Shown here: piece after piece, positions 15,001 to 30,000 of the stretch
Layout: every line of letters begins with the position of its first letter
How positions within the stretch are numbered: position 1 is the stretch's first letter
Assembly (NCBI GenBank): GCA_964019425.1
Contig: OZ025837.1
Coordinates: forward strand, 305,001 to 369,000
DNA: 64,000 nt
Source of the DNA: Flectonema sp. DT1601
Taxonomy: Eukaryota > Euglenozoa > Diplonemea > Diplonemida > Diplonemidae
Reading direction: 5' to 3'
Position numbers and translations under genes: made by a program
The notes under the pieces: model-generated
The model's database searches: none
What the model was told of the DNA's origin: nothing
Seen by the model: only the letters and a program-made list of their open reading frames with translations

Positions 15001-18000
15001 TTGAAGGAGTAAAGTGACCATCACAGTCACAGATACAGGTTTGCTGAGATGCGTCAGTAGAAACTGAATCAGCGTTTCCTGAGCAATGAACTGCAGTTGT
15101 ACACTGGATGCAGCTGCCTGCGTTCTGAGGATCACTGACCCAACCAGGTGCGCAGTTCTGACATTGAGCTCCTGTGTATCCAGTTGCACATGCGCAGGTA
15201 CATGAAAGAGCATTTCCAGTTGCTGACGATGCAGTTGCTGAAGTAGCGTGTCCCGAGCAATGAGTTGCGGTACTGCACTGAGTGCATGTTGGGTATCCAA
15301 AAGTGTCATCAGCACATCTGTTACATGTTCCAGTGTGAGTAGTAGTGTACTTAGTGCTATCACAAGTACCACAGTTATCACCAGAGTATCTGTTCAAGCA
15401 GCTACATGTGCAGGCAGAGTTGTCAGCGGTGGATGAGACGGTGCGCGCGTTTCCTGAGCAGTGCACACCGTTGGTGCACTCAGTGCAAGCAACTGGAGAA
15501 GCACCGTTACTCATGTAACCTAACTGACAAGAGTTACAGTTGTTCGCCAATGAGTATGGTGAAGCACAAGTTTGACAGCGATCACCAGTCCATCTGGTAT
15601 CGCAGGTACAAGTACAGACGCCGCCAACCATCATTGGGTTAGCAGTAATTCTATCAGCTCCATTACAGTATGTAGCATCACATGGTCTGCACGCTGGTAG
15701 ATCTCCTGCGGCACATTCTCTGCAGTTGGAAGCTGCAGTGTATGCTGGTGGGCAAGTGTTGCAATCGTCTCCACTCCAGTTGTTGAAACAGCTGCACTTA
15801 CAAGTAACACCATCAGAGAATACGTCTCCCTTGCTGTTGCATGCAGATGTTGGGCATTGGGAACAAGTAGGGTAGTTGGTGTAGCCGTTGGCACATCCAT
15901 TGCATGCTCCGTTAAAGTTGTGTGGGCATTGGTTGCATGTAGCACCTGTCCATGGAGCTTCACAAGTACAAGTACAGGTTGAACCATCGTTTGAAGTAGC
16001 GTCAGATGCGTGTCCATTGCAGTCAGCTGATGTTGAACATTCCTGGCAGACTGTCTCTCCGTTAACTGAGCGTTCAACAAGACCAGCCTTGCATGGTGCA
16101 CAAGTTGTTGCAGTGAATTGAGATCTGTCACATTCATCACATCTATCACCATACCAGTTGTTTCTACACTGACAGAAGCATGCTGATGGATCAGTTGATG
16201 ATGCTCCGTGACTGACAGTGTTTGCCATTACACAGAAGTTATCACAACTCTCACACACTGGGTAGTTGATAAGACCCGGCTGGCATCTGTCACAGTCTTC
16301 CCCAGTGTACGGAGCCTGGCATGTACAGTCAGGTCCTGAGAACCTATTAATGCAAGCACAGCTACATTGAGTAGCATCTCCTCCGTTTGATGTCGCAGTG
16401 GTGGCCTTTCCATTGCAATGTTGTGTGCCAGAGCAAGGAGTACATGATCCCTGAGACAAAATGTAGTGTTGAGCGCATGTGTTACATGAAGCACCAGTGT
16501 ATCCTGGTTCACAGCTGCATACACATGATCCATCAACAACAGCAGATCCAGCTGAGTGTGGGTACTCTGAGCAAGTCGATGAGCATCTAGTGCACTCGTT
16601 TGTCGCAGAGCGGTAGAAACCAATTGCGCAGGCATTACAGTTCTCACCAGTTAATCCAACAGCACAGTTAGTACATGAAGGAGCTAAGAATCCGGTGTTA
16701 CATGTGCAAACACACCCAGTGTTTCCTTCGTTTGCGATGACTGAGGCGGCATTTGGACCACAATCAGTAGTTAAGTCACAAACGTAACATCCCAATGCGC
16801 TTGCGAATGTGCTCGAAGAGTCACATGTCTGACAGAACTCACCAGTCCAGCCAGGGGAGCACTCACATTGGCACTTCGATCTGTCTGCTGGGTTAGCGAC
16901 GGCTGAGTACGCATGTCCATTGCAGTTGTCGGCGGTGTTGCAGGCAGTGCAAGTTGGGAAGTCGTTCAAACGGTCGGTCGCGCACTTGTCGCAAGCACCG
17001 TCCTGCGCGTACTTCCAGTTACAGACACCACAGTTAGCTCCGGTCCATCTAGTGTTACAGGTTCCACATCCACAAGTTGATTGGTCTGAGGATGGGGAAA
17101 GTCCAGCAGAGTGTCCGTTACAGAAGTTGTTGTTGTTATCATTTGTGTTGCACTGCAGACAGTTAGGGAATACTCCGTAGTGAGTTGAAGCACACTTGTC
17201 ACAGCTTCCTTGAGCGTTAGCTGGAGGACCGTCAAACTTTCCTTCACAAGTTGAGCATGAAGCACCGCTCCATCCAGCAGCACATGTGCAGACACATCCG
17301 TCTCTTGCAGCATTGCTGCGGGCCTGTCCGTTTCCACTGCAGTGAGTAGCGTCAGAGCATGTGGAACAAGTAAGGACGTTGTTAACCTTAGTACCATATG
17401 TTCCACTCTTACACTTATCGCAGTCAAATACTTCGTCGTAGGCAGATGGGCAGGTCTGACAGTTGTCAGCAGCGTTCCAGAGGTTTCTGCAGGTGCACTC
17501 GCAGTTGTCTCCGTTCGTTGCAACTGTTCTTCCGTGGCTGTTGCAAGCTGCCAGGGTGCAGACATTGCAAACTGGGTATGTTCCACCCTGAGCACACTGA
17601 TTACAGTTAGTACCAGTGTATGGAAGTGGGCAAGTCAAACAGTTAGGAAGCAAGAACGATCCGGTGCAAGAACAGGTGCACTCACCCTCAACTACTGAAA
17701 CCCGACCATTTCCTGAACAGTGAGTTTCAGCATCGCACTGCTCACAAGTTGGGTAGTTTCCGTGATTTGGTGCACATGTGCTGCAGGTCTGCTGATTAAA
17801 GCGAGATGGGCAGTGAGTGCACTTTCCGTTTGAGTCGAGTTCGTAATGCTCTTTGCAGACACACACACAAGCCTCGGAATTGCTGGTAGATGTGGTTGGG
17901 GTGTGAGCACCAACACCACAATCAAAGGTAGAGCATGAGACACAGTCCTCAGTGTTTGGATTAATAAAGTATCCAGCAGCACAGTCCTCACAGTTTGCTG

Positions 18001-21000
18001 GGTCGTATTTGGCTGGGCAATCAGTGCAGGCGTCTCCCAACCAGTTTCCTTCACAAGATGGGCAGGTGCAACCACCGTTAGGGGAAGCGACAATGGAATC
18101 TCCTCTGTTGTTGCACCACAATTCAGATTGACATCTGACACAGCTACTGATTGATCCATCCTGAGCCATAACTGGGTAGTGGTCTGATTGACAAGTCTTA
18201 CAGTCATTCTCAGTATCGAATCCAGCCTTGCATTGTTCACAAGTGTCACCGAACCACTCAAATCTGCAGTCGCAAGTGCATTGGGTACGAGCAGCATTGG
18301 TAGATACTGATCCGTGTCCACTGCAAGCATTGGCAGGGCAAGGGGTGCAGGTTGGGTAGTTAATGTGGTTTGCCAAACATCTGTTGCAGTTGTTGTTTCC
18401 ATCAAATGGAGATGGGCAAACAGAACAACGAGATTCAACTGTGTACTTTCCAGTACATTCACATGTGCACGCTCCGTTTGACACAACAGCTGTTCCGAAT
18501 CCGCAGTTGGTGCTGCAAGGGGCGCAATCACTTCCGGCAAACAGTGGAGCACAGTTATCACAGTTGACACCACTGTATCCAACCTTACATGTATTACAGG
18601 TAGGACCATCAAAGTTACCCGTACAAGTACACTGACAAGTTCTGCGGTCTGTTGATGCGCTTGCGACTCCGTGACCACTGCAGTGAACACTGTTGCTGCA
18701 TGGAACACACCATGGAGTTGCTTCTAAGTTAGTGTTAGCATTAATATGTTGCGAGTCACACTTAGTACAGTCAGTTCCAAGATCAAGTCCAGTGAGACAA
18801 GTGGCGCAGCTATCAGTAGTCTTGTAGCCAGCCTTACACTTGCACACGCAGGTATCTCTGGCAGCGTTGCTTGCAACAGTCGTTGCACCCGCTCCACAGT
18901 CGTTAATATCACAGACAACACAGTTGTTGTTTTCTTTCTTGTGAGTGGCAGCACACAGAGTGCATTTCTCACCAACGTATCCAGTTAGACAGTTGCACGA
19001 GCATGAGTCGTCTCCGTCCTTGGTTGAGCTTTCGGCTTTGCCGTTGCAGTCGGTGTCAACGTGGCATTCTCTACAGGCTGGGTATGAGATTCTTCCTGCA
19101 ATACATTCATTACAATTAGCTCCAGTGTATGGCGAGTTGCAAGAGTTGCAGTCGGTACTTGACCACTGGGTGTTGCATGTACACGTGCAAGTTGTGCCGT
19201 CTGAGGTGACTGCTGAAGCGTGACCGAAGCAATCAGTTGAAGGACTGCAAAGTACACACGCACCATCGACTGAGTGGTAATCATTGCTGCACTCCGTGCA
19301 TGTGGTTCCCCTGTATCCAGTCTTACATCTTCCACAAGCGTTTCCAGCGAAGTTACCAGCGCAAGTGCATACACAGACTCCATTTACTTCCTGAACTCCA
19401 GTAGCACCATTGAGGCAGTCATCAGGAGAGCAGTTTCCACACTGTGGAGGTGTTGCAACAACTCCCTGAGCGCAGGCGGTACAGTCAGTTTGATCAAATC
19501 TTGGTGGGCACTGATCACAGTTTGGTCCATAAAAGTTAGCCTTGCATTCGCACAAACAGCTGCTTCCATCGAAGGAAGATCCTACGAGGAACCCATTTGT
19601 TGGGCAGTGAGTAGCAGCAACACAGAGAGTACAAGTTGGGTAGTTAATACGTCCAGGTAAACACTTTGAGCAAGTTGCAGGATCATACAAAGTAGTGTCG
19701 CAAGTTGCGCAGTTTGGCTGCTGCCATCTTCCTCTGCACTCGCAGGTACATGACAAACGGTCGGCGGAGGCTGCTGTTGGTGCTCCGTTACTGTTGCAGT
19801 CTAATTCGGTACATCCTCTGCAGTATGGAACAACTGCGGAAATAACAGTGCTGTCCTTGCAACGGCAGACACCGTTGGTGTCCTCCTCATGGTATTCATC
19901 ACATTCTGAACAGTCTGATCCAACCCATGGTGAGGCACACTTACAAACACATTGGTTTGAGACTTCAGAGTACACTGAAACACCATTTCCTCCAGTGCAA
20001 GAAGCGACTCCATCACAAGTAGTACATCCTGGAGAAACGAATCCTGCAAGACAGCTGTTGCAATCACCTGTAACTGAACTGTCGTATCCAGCTGGGCAGG
20101 TACTGCATGATGTTCCCTGAATCCATGAATTACGGCAATTGCAGACGCAAGCAGTACGAGCGTCGTTTGAAGTAACACCGTCAGCATGGCTTGAGCAATG
20201 TGTTGCTGGTGAGCATCTGGTACATCCCTTTCCAGATACGTAGTTTACGAATCCATCATCACACATGTTACATGATGGACCAGTCACTCCTTCAATACAA
20301 GTTCCACAAGTGCAGACTTCACCAGAACTGGAGACTGCTCCAGTGGTTGCAAGTCCGTTGCAGGCACCGTCGTTAGTGCACTTAAGACACTTGGCTGCAG
20401 CAGTAGAGTCTCTGAAGTATCCTGTGGTACATGAAGTACATCCAGTAGCAGAAACAAACTGAGTTGGGCAACTTGAACAAGTTGTACCAGTGAACTCACC
20501 ACTGCAGACACATCCACACTTACCGTCAGTGATTGCAACAGAAGACACTCCAGGTAAGTTAGTGCAGAAGTTGTTTAAGTCACATGGTACGCAGTCCATC
20601 TTTCCATTAACAGAAGCTAACACGTGATTGGCCGCGCACTCGTTGCAAGTTGCACCTGCGTACTTGGTGGTGTCACAAGTAGTACAATCAGTTCCGGAGT
20701 AGTAATTCTTACACGTGCAAGAGCACTCGTCGTTCGACACAGAGACGTCTGATGAGAATTGACTGCCGCCACAATGGTCTGGGATCCTGCACTCTGTGCA
20801 GGTTGGGAAGGTAATTCTTCCAGCAATGCATGAAGAGCACCCAGCTGCGTACTTGGTGTAGTCACATTGATCACACTTCTCACCGGTCCATGGAGCTGTG
20901 CACGTGTCACAGACACACCTGTCGTTTGTAACAGATGCTCCTGCTGCTCCTCCCAGGCATTGATCAACCTTGCATTCTCCACATGTTGGGAAGTTGTATC

Positions 21001-24000
21001 TTCCAGTAGCACATCCATCACAGCTGTCCAAGAACTTTGGGGCACAAGTGTTGCAGACTGTTCCAGTCCACTGACCAGCGCAATCACATACACAGGCTGA
21101 CTGATCAGCATTAGCGTAAGCATGGTCGGCATGTGATGCAGCAGTGCAGTGAGTTGCAGTTGCACACAACCGACATAGACCACCTTCTCTAACGTAGTTG
21201 CTGGCACAGTTTTGGCAATGAGCACCTGTGTATCCCGTTGAGCAAGTGCATGTACATGCGGTCTGAGCATCATTAGCGAGGACTCCAGAAGCGTGATTGT
21301 TGCAGTGAGTAACAACAGAGCAAAGAGTACAGTCTGGGGCGTTGACACGGTTTGCAGCACACTTGGTACAAGTTGCCTGGTCGTACTTAGCAGGACAGCC
21401 CTGGCAGTCAGTACTCTTATCGTAGAAGTTCTTGCACTTTACACATGAGCAGGTACTTCCGTCTCCTGACACGACGAGTGCGTTATTGTTGCAGTCTGCC
21501 GGTGATGAGCAGGCAGTGCAGGATACTACACCCGCTGCATTAATTGTGGCCTTGTGACCATTCTGACAGGCGTTACAGTCTGAATTTCTAACAAATGGGA
21601 ACAAACAGATATCACAGTGTGATCCTGACCAGTTGTGTCTACAGTCACATGTACAGGTTCCATCAGCAGCAGCAGTAACAGTTAATGCGTTGTTAGTACA
21701 GTGAGTGCCAGGATCACATCCAGCACATGCTGGGAAGGTTTGGCTTCCCGCGGTACAGGCACTGCAGTCATTTGCTTCTGTGAACATACTGTCACATACG
21801 TTGCAAGTAGCACCAGTCCACTGGTTTCTGCACTCACACTCGCAGGTAACTCCGTTCGATGAAACAGGCGATCCGTGTCCTGAGCAGTCAGCTGGAGTGC
21901 AGGCAGTGCAAGATGGGTAGTTTACGTATCCGGCAGCGCATGCTCCACAGTTCTGGGTTCTGTCGTACTGAGAGTCACATGAGTTGCAGTCAGCACCGTA
22001 CCACTGGTTTTCACAAGTACAGACACAGTTCTGTCTGTCGGTGTCGACAGAAACAGTACCCTGACCTGAACAGTCTGCTGAAGTACACTCAGTACAGGTT
22101 GGGTAGTTAACGTGACCAGCAGCACAGGTGTCACATGCTGCACCAGCGTATTTGGTTCTATCACATGAGTTGCATTCAGCGGAGTCATCGGTCCAGCTAC
22201 CTCTGCAGGTGCATGAACACTCGTTGTTAACAACTGCGACTTCCCTTGCGCGAGAGTTTCCACCACAGTGAGTTGCGATGGTGCACTGTACGCAGCTGCC
22301 GTCAACAAAAATGTAATCAGCGAGGCAAGTGTTACATCCCTGTTCTCTGTTAAATCCAGCAGGGCAGTCAGTGCAGGTATCTCCCTTCCAGAAATTAGCG
22401 CAGTCACACACGCATTGAGTTCTCATCGTAGAACCTGCAGCGTGAGTCGATCCTGTTGGAGTTCCTCCGTTGCTGCAGTCGGTGGCTGCGCATTGACGGC
22501 AAGTGTTTCCTTCCTTAATGTAGCTGTCAACACACATTGAGCATGTCTTTCCTGTGTAACCTGTTGAACAAGAACAGGTGCACGCATCACTAGCAGCGTT
22601 AGGCTGAACGGTATCAGCGTGACCGTTGCAGTTTGCTGCATTAGTACATAGGTGAGTACACTTACCATTAGCAGTGTTGATGTATCCGGTAGCACATTCA
22701 TCGCAGTCGTTTCCTCCGAATTGTGGAGGGCAGAAGTTGCAAGGGGCTGAAGCAGTTTGTGTTTCCCAGTTGCTTCTGCAAACACATGTGCAATCACCAG
22801 TAGTATCAGCTGGGAATACTGTTCTCGCGTGATCAGAACAATCGTCAACAGCAGAGCATGCTCTACAAGATGTAACTGCACCATTATCATTACATCCAGC
22901 ATCGTTACAGCACAGAGGTAGCTGAAATGGTAATGTGTTGTGGTGACATTGGAATCTGCGGCCATCTGGAAGTGATTGACATCCAGCAGCTGGCTGACTA
23001 CAGTCTTCAACAAGAAAGAATCCTGCGAACACATTGCACACTAATTTGTTGAAGTTTCCACACACGCTGGTTGGTACGAATCTTGGAAGACATTCGTCAC
23101 AAGTAGCACCACCCCATCCATTGCTGCAGGAGCAGACACATTGCTGCCTTGACACAGACAACTGTACAGAGTCAGAGTTTCCATTACAGTTACCTTCACC
23201 AGTACAGCTGCTGCAGGTTGGGAAGTCAACTAGTCGGGTAGCAGCACAAGCATTGCAGTCAGAGTTAAACTTTGGATCACAGGTAGAGCAATCGGTTCCA
23301 GTCCACTGATCCTTACAGTTACAGAAGCATCCTAATAATCCATCGTCGTTAGCTGTAACATCAACAAGTGTTGGGTTGCCAGAAGCAGACATGTGTCTTC
23401 CATTACAGAGAGCAGCATTTTGACATGCCTGACATCCAGTTCCATCAGCTGCGTATGGGAAGTGTCCTGGGAGGCACGAATCACATTCAGGCCATCCAGC
23501 GTATCCGGCAACACACTCCTGACAGGTAGCTCCTGAGCGGCGCGTGTTACATGTTGGGCAAGTGCACTCATCATTTGCTACAACTGCGTTGCCTAAACCA
23601 GAACAGTCAGCAGCAGTGCACTGTGTGCATGCAGGGTACTGGTATCTGTCTGCTTTGCAAGACGCACAGTCAGATCCGTACTTTGTGAAGTCACAAGACT
23701 CACAGCTGCTACCAAACCACTGTCCCTGACATGGACCACAAACACACCCTCCAGCAGATGGAGTTGGAGTGTTTCTTGCTCTGTTGTTGCAGTGGTCCTG
23801 ACTGGTGCAAGTACCACAAACCGGGAAGTCAACACCGTTCAAACAACCGTTACAGGTGGCGGTGTACTTTGTCTGGTCACAAGTAGAGCAGTCAGCACCA
23901 GTGTATGGAGGTGTACATTGGCAAACACAGCTACTGCTGTCATCATTTGGGGCAACTGATGAACTGTGTCCAGAGCAGTGAGCTGAGTCGTCGCAAACGG

Positions 24001-27000
24001 CACACGCTGGGAAACCAGCTCTGCTCTCACCACATTTATCGCAAGTAGTCTGGTCGAACTTAGTAGGACAGAAGTCACACACGTCTCCCTCCCATCTGCC
24101 AGTGCAGGTGCAGCCACAATCCACTGTTGCTGCTCCGTTAACGCAAGTCTTCATACACGAGACACAAGACTCTCCTTCTCTCGTGTAACCAACAGCGCAT
24201 TGATCACAGTTAGTACCAGTCCATTGTGTTGGACATGTTTGGCAACGGTTACCAGTCCATCCGTTAGCACATCCTGGGCAGTAGCACATCGATGGGTCAG
24301 CTACTGAAGCTGATGCTCCAGTTAGAACCTCTGTACCTCTTCCATTGCACTCAACTGCGTTGACACACAGAACACAAGAGTCTTTTCCATTAACTTGGGT
24401 AACCTTGTAACCTTCCATACAGGTGTTACAGCTGTTGCTCATGTCCCAACCACTTCTGCAGGTAGCGCAGTTTGAAGAGTCCAACCAGTTTCCTTCACAC
24501 TTACACTTGCACTCTGTCTGGGCACCGTTAGTGAAGATATCTGGTGGTGAGCTAGTGGCAACTCTGTTGTTACAGTTTGATGCAGTACACTGAGTGCAGG
24601 TAGTGGCGTCAACACGAATCCATCCAACCTTGCACCTGTTACAGTCAGCTGCAGCATCAAATCCTCCTGGACAGCTCTCACACTGAGATCCAGTCCATTG
24701 GTTGCGGCAGTCACACTGACAACTGTCTCCTGAAGCTGTTGCCTGAACTGGGGAGTGCGATCTTCCGTTGCAATGTTGGTCGTTGACACACTGAGAGCAG
24801 ATTGGGAAATCAAATCTTCCAGCCTGACACTGTGTACACTCAGCGGTGTAGATCGCTGGGTCACAACTTGCGCAGTTAGGCATAGTGTATGGAACGGTAC
24901 ACATGCATGAGCAAGTATTTGGTGCTTCACACTCAGGAGGAACAAGGTAGAATTCTTCTGTTGCAAGGTTAGTAGTAGAGTAATCACCTCCATTTACACA
25001 TGCAGTAAAGATCTGAGTGCTGGAGAATTCAGCGATAAAGACACATCCCTCGACGGTGTTTCTAACGGCAAAGCGAGTTGGCGACAACCAAATACCACCT
25101 GCGAAAGTGACGGCGGTGTCTGAAGCAATTCTCTGATACGTAAGTCTGCTTGCCTTGATACTCTTAATTCCGAGGATTGGGCTGACACCAATGGCAGTGA
25201 ATTGAAAGCTGATTTCACGGTTTTGCCAATCACATGATGGAGGGGATACAACAGCTCCATTGGAGTTGCAGTTGCCGCTAGCTGTGCATGGTTGACAAAC
25301 AGGTTCAGCACAAGTCTGACAAGAGTTCGCAAATCCGGTAGCACAACCCATACAGTCCTGTGCAAGATCGTATCCGTTGTCGCATGCTGCGCAGTTTGGT
25401 CCGGCGTAGTTGTCTTTGCAGAGGCACTCACAAGTGGCGTGGTTTACTTCAAATACTTCTAAAGCGTTACCATTACAGTCAGCTTCAACAGTACACTTGT
25501 GTGGTCCAGGGATATATCCAGGCTTCAACTTATCACATTTAAGTCCTGTCCATCCTTCTGAGCAAACACAGATGCAGATAGTGTGAAGATCGAAGTCTCC
25601 CATTCTTGTGTTTGGTGTCACTGAACCAGCGTTACCACTGCAATCAAGATCAACATTGCAGGCTCTGCATTCCAATACTGAGTCAGCGTTGCTTGGGCTT
25701 GTGAAGACAAATCCAGCAATGCAATTCTTACATCCTCCCTGAATGTCGTAATTTGGAACACACACTTGGCAGTCTGGTGGAGCGTAGTGGTCCTCACAAG
25801 TACAGATGCACTCAGTGGTTGAGGTTAAGGTACCGTGCTCAACACAGCTGCATGGGGTACAGGTTGGGTAGTTAACGCGTCCAGGTAGACATTCATTACA
25901 GTTATCACCTGTGAATGGTGATAGACAGGTGTTACACTTATCACCAGTCCATTGGTTGTCACATCCTGTGCAAACACAAACATCAACACCCTGATCATTT
26001 GGCATTGCCATGACCTGATCAGTTCTTCCATTACAGTGAGTAACTCCATCACAAACTCCACAGTCTGGGTAAGTTCCAATTTCTCTGCAAGCAAGACAAT
26101 CAGCGGTGTAAACGTTAAGGTCACAGGTGTTACATGTAGCTCCAGTAAATGGAACAGCACAGTTACAAACACATGAAGTCTTAGCAGAGTTTGGCTGTGG
26201 AGGGCTTCCTACAACAGACCTTCCATTGCAGTGGTCTACATCAGTACAGAATACACAAGTTTCACATGGGTATGAAGCTTGAATAGAGCATGACACTGGA
26301 GTCTGGTGTGGAAGAGGACGTCCGTTGGCGAACTGGTAAGTTCTCACTGAAGCTGCAGTAATGCTGTCGTCACATACTTCGTAAATCGTAGCGTGGGTTG
26401 CGACGAGGTCAAATGCGATCCAGCAACGTACGCTTCCCTGGTTTTCCAATAAGAACGCAACACGGCTTCCGGAAATCCATACAGCAGTAGTTGGTCTGTT
26501 GTTGTTTCCACTGTTGCTCAATATTGTTGACCCACTTACCTGTTGAATAGTTCTAGTTGTTCCAGGGTTTTGAGGATCAGTTAATACGACAACCATATTA
26601 AACCAATTACATGTCTTATCATTTACCAACTGAAGACAATTATCTGGTCCAGGACCGTCAAGTGTAACAGAAACGTATCCAGCCTTGCACTGGTTGCATG
26701 AAGAGTCAAGACGTGCGTCACACTTTGAGCAATCAGCATCAAAGTACTTGTTGCTGCAAGTACATGTACAGGTTGTGTGGGCATCGTTAGTTGCCGCAAC
26801 AGTTCCGTGTCCGTTGCAGTCGTGGCTGTCGGTGCAAATTCTGCACTGAGCATCATTTTCTTCATCTGGTTTAGGTGCGATGTACTTAGTGGCACATCCC
26901 TTGCACATCGCATCATATTCTACTGCGCAATCGTTACATCTTTCACCAGTCCAGTTGTCCTGACAAGTACATTCACAGACAGTTTGTGCTGCGTTTGGTG

Positions 27001-30000
27001 CTGCAGCTCCGTGTGAGTTACAGTGAGCAGCGCTCTCGCAAAGCTCGCAGACCAGGACACCATTTACTGATCTCTTAACGTATCCAGCCTTGCATCCCTT
27101 ACAGTTGCTTCCAGCGAATGGATGGATACACTCCTGGCAGAAGGTTGAGACATCAAAGTTGGAGTTCTTGCAACGGCATTCGCACGTTGTTGGAGATGCT
27201 GCAGAAACGAAGTGAGCAGTTCCCTGACAGTGAGTAGCGATGCTGCACTGAGTACATCCCTGTGCATTGTAGTTAATCCATCCAGGAAGACATGTGTTGC
27301 AAGTTGGTCCAGTTACTCCCTTAGTGGCATCACACTCACATTGGCATGATTTCTTATCGGTGCTGACACTGGCTGCTCCAAGACTGTTGCAGTTGTTGGC
27401 GTCGGTACAGGCGTCACAGTTTGGCTCAACAGTGTTAGCAGCACATCCATCACAAGAAGAATCATATCTTGGATCGCACACGCTACAAGTAGTACCAGTC
27501 CAACGTCCTTCACATGTGCACTGGCATGTGTTCGAAACTACGATACTTACGTAACCATTTCCAGTGCAATCAGCAGGTGTGCATGGGCGACACTGAACTG
27601 GTGGACCAGATCCTGCAACTGGTACGTATCCCGCGGCACACTCTAAGCAGTTGGAAGCACCAGTGTATCCTGCTGGGCAGTTCTGACACTTGTCACCAGT
27701 CCAGTGGTTCCTACAGGTGCAGTCACATCCAACGTTACCAGCTGAGTTAGTAACGTCCGAAGCGTGATCAGTGCTGGTGCAGTGGTTGGCAATAGTACAG
27801 GTGTCACAGTCTGGAAGGAATGTGTTGGCAGGGCAGTCAACACAGCCGTTGGCGTTGAGGAGAGGATCGCAAGTATCACAAGTTGCTCCAGTACGCTTAC
27901 CAAGACACTCACAAATACAGGTGCTTTGGTCAGATGATGGGTACGCACTGCTAGCCTGGCTTGATCCTCCACAGACCTGAGCGTTACATTGAACACACAA
28001 GTTGGCACTGTCTCTGTAGTAACCTTCTTTGCACTTCTCACATGTGGATCCGGTGTAAGGATGGAAGCAAGTGCACTCACACATTGTTTTAGTGGAGTCG
28101 ACGTTGACGAGACCAACTCCATTGCAGTTGGTATTGGCATCACACACTGTTGTGCAAGTTGGGAAGTTGATTGCCAATGGGTTGGCACAAGCTTGTGGTG
28201 TGCAGTCTGGGAATGCTGTTCCATCAGCACAAGTGTTGCAGTTACCCTGTCCATCATTGGTGTATACAGGTGGGCATGTCTCACATCTATCTCCAGTCCA
28301 GCCTGGTTTACAGTTGCACTGACAGGTGTACAAACCAGACAACTGAACATTAACAGTGTTCGCTGCCACGCAGTGTGTTGCAGCATCACAGGCTTCACAG
28401 ACTGGGTCGGAACCAACAGTTGCTACGAATCTGAAGTTGTCAGCACAAGGCTCACAAGTGGCATCGTAATTCTGCTTCTCACATTGGCACTGAGTCTGAC
28501 CAGTTGGTACTGTGTAGTACTTCTTGCATTCACAAGTGCAGGTGGTAGCCGAGCCTCCCGCAGAGGTTGCCCTGGTTGAAACCGCTGAGCCTCCGCAGAA
28601 TGAAACGCCACATGGAAGACATTCGTTGTTGGAGGAGTAGTAGTTGACTTCACATTGGCTGCAAGTCGCTCCCGTGTATCCTGGAAGACAGTCACATCCA
28701 CAGTCGTATTGAGAAGTAGCAGAGTTCCAGATTCTAGCAGGAGGGGATCCGTTACATTGAGCAGCAGTGCATTCTGTGCAGCCTCCACTGCCATTAGGGG
28801 AAAATCCAGCACGGCATTCATTACAGTCGGCTCCCTGGAATGGTGGGAGGCAAATGTTGCAGTTGGTACCAGTCCAAGGAGCAGTACATTGACACACACA
28901 CTCGTCATTAACAATACTGCTTGTACCGTGTGCTGAGCAATCAGTGTTGGTGCATTCAAGGCAGTTTGGGTATTGATATCTTCCTGACACACAGGCATTG
29001 CATGCTGCTACGTATCTAGTGGTGTCACATTCGTTGCAACGGGCTCCTGAGAATTGGGTGGCAGGATCACAGCTGCATCCACACGTAGTTGGAGTAGCAA
29101 CGAAGGCACTGATTGTTCCTGGAGCGGTACAGTCTGCTTGAATTGTACATGGCTCACAGTTTCCATTGCTTCTCATAACATTTCCGAATTCACACTGATT
29201 ACAGAAGGTACCAGTGTAGCCAGCTTCACAGACACACCTACAACTTTCAGCGTCGCGAACGACTCTGTTACCGTGACCATTACAGAGTGCCTGTTCGTCA
29301 GCGCAGTTCTTACAAACCGGGTAGTTAACTCTAGTTCCCTCACATCTACCACAGTCACCAGCAGTAGTTGAGTCGAACTGAGCATTACAAGATGCGCAGT
29401 TTTCACCGAACCAACTGTTTCTGCATTTGCATCCACAAGTGCCGTCCTGGTTCATAACAATGTCAGTAGCCTGGTTGGAGCAGTGAGTAGAAACAGTGCA
29501 TTCAACGCATGCTCCGTTTTGAAGTTCGTAACCAGCCTTGCAGGTGTTACAAGTGGCACCAACCTGTACCCACGGATCTGGGCAGACATCACACTTGGCT
29601 CCTTGCCATTGGTTGTTGCAGGTACATGGGCAAGTTGCGAATGGATCATTTGCGACGTTCAAAACACCGTGACCAGTACAGTGAACTGCTGCATCACATG
29701 CTCCACATCTTGGGTATGGGTGTGTTGAAGTTGCTGCTGCGCAAGTATCACAGTTCTGAACAGCGGATGGGTCATATGGTGCTGGACACACAGAGCATGT
29801 TGGAGGAGCGTAACCATTAATACATGAACAGGTGCAGGTTTGTCTGTCACTGCTAACTAGGGTACCTCTGTTGTTACAATCGATAGAAGGATCACACTGA
29901 ACACAGTCCTCGTTAACACGTTTCCATCCGACCTTACACTCAGAGCAGTCAGTAGCCGGATCGAATCCGTCCTTGCAGGTAGCACATGAAGGAAGAAGCC

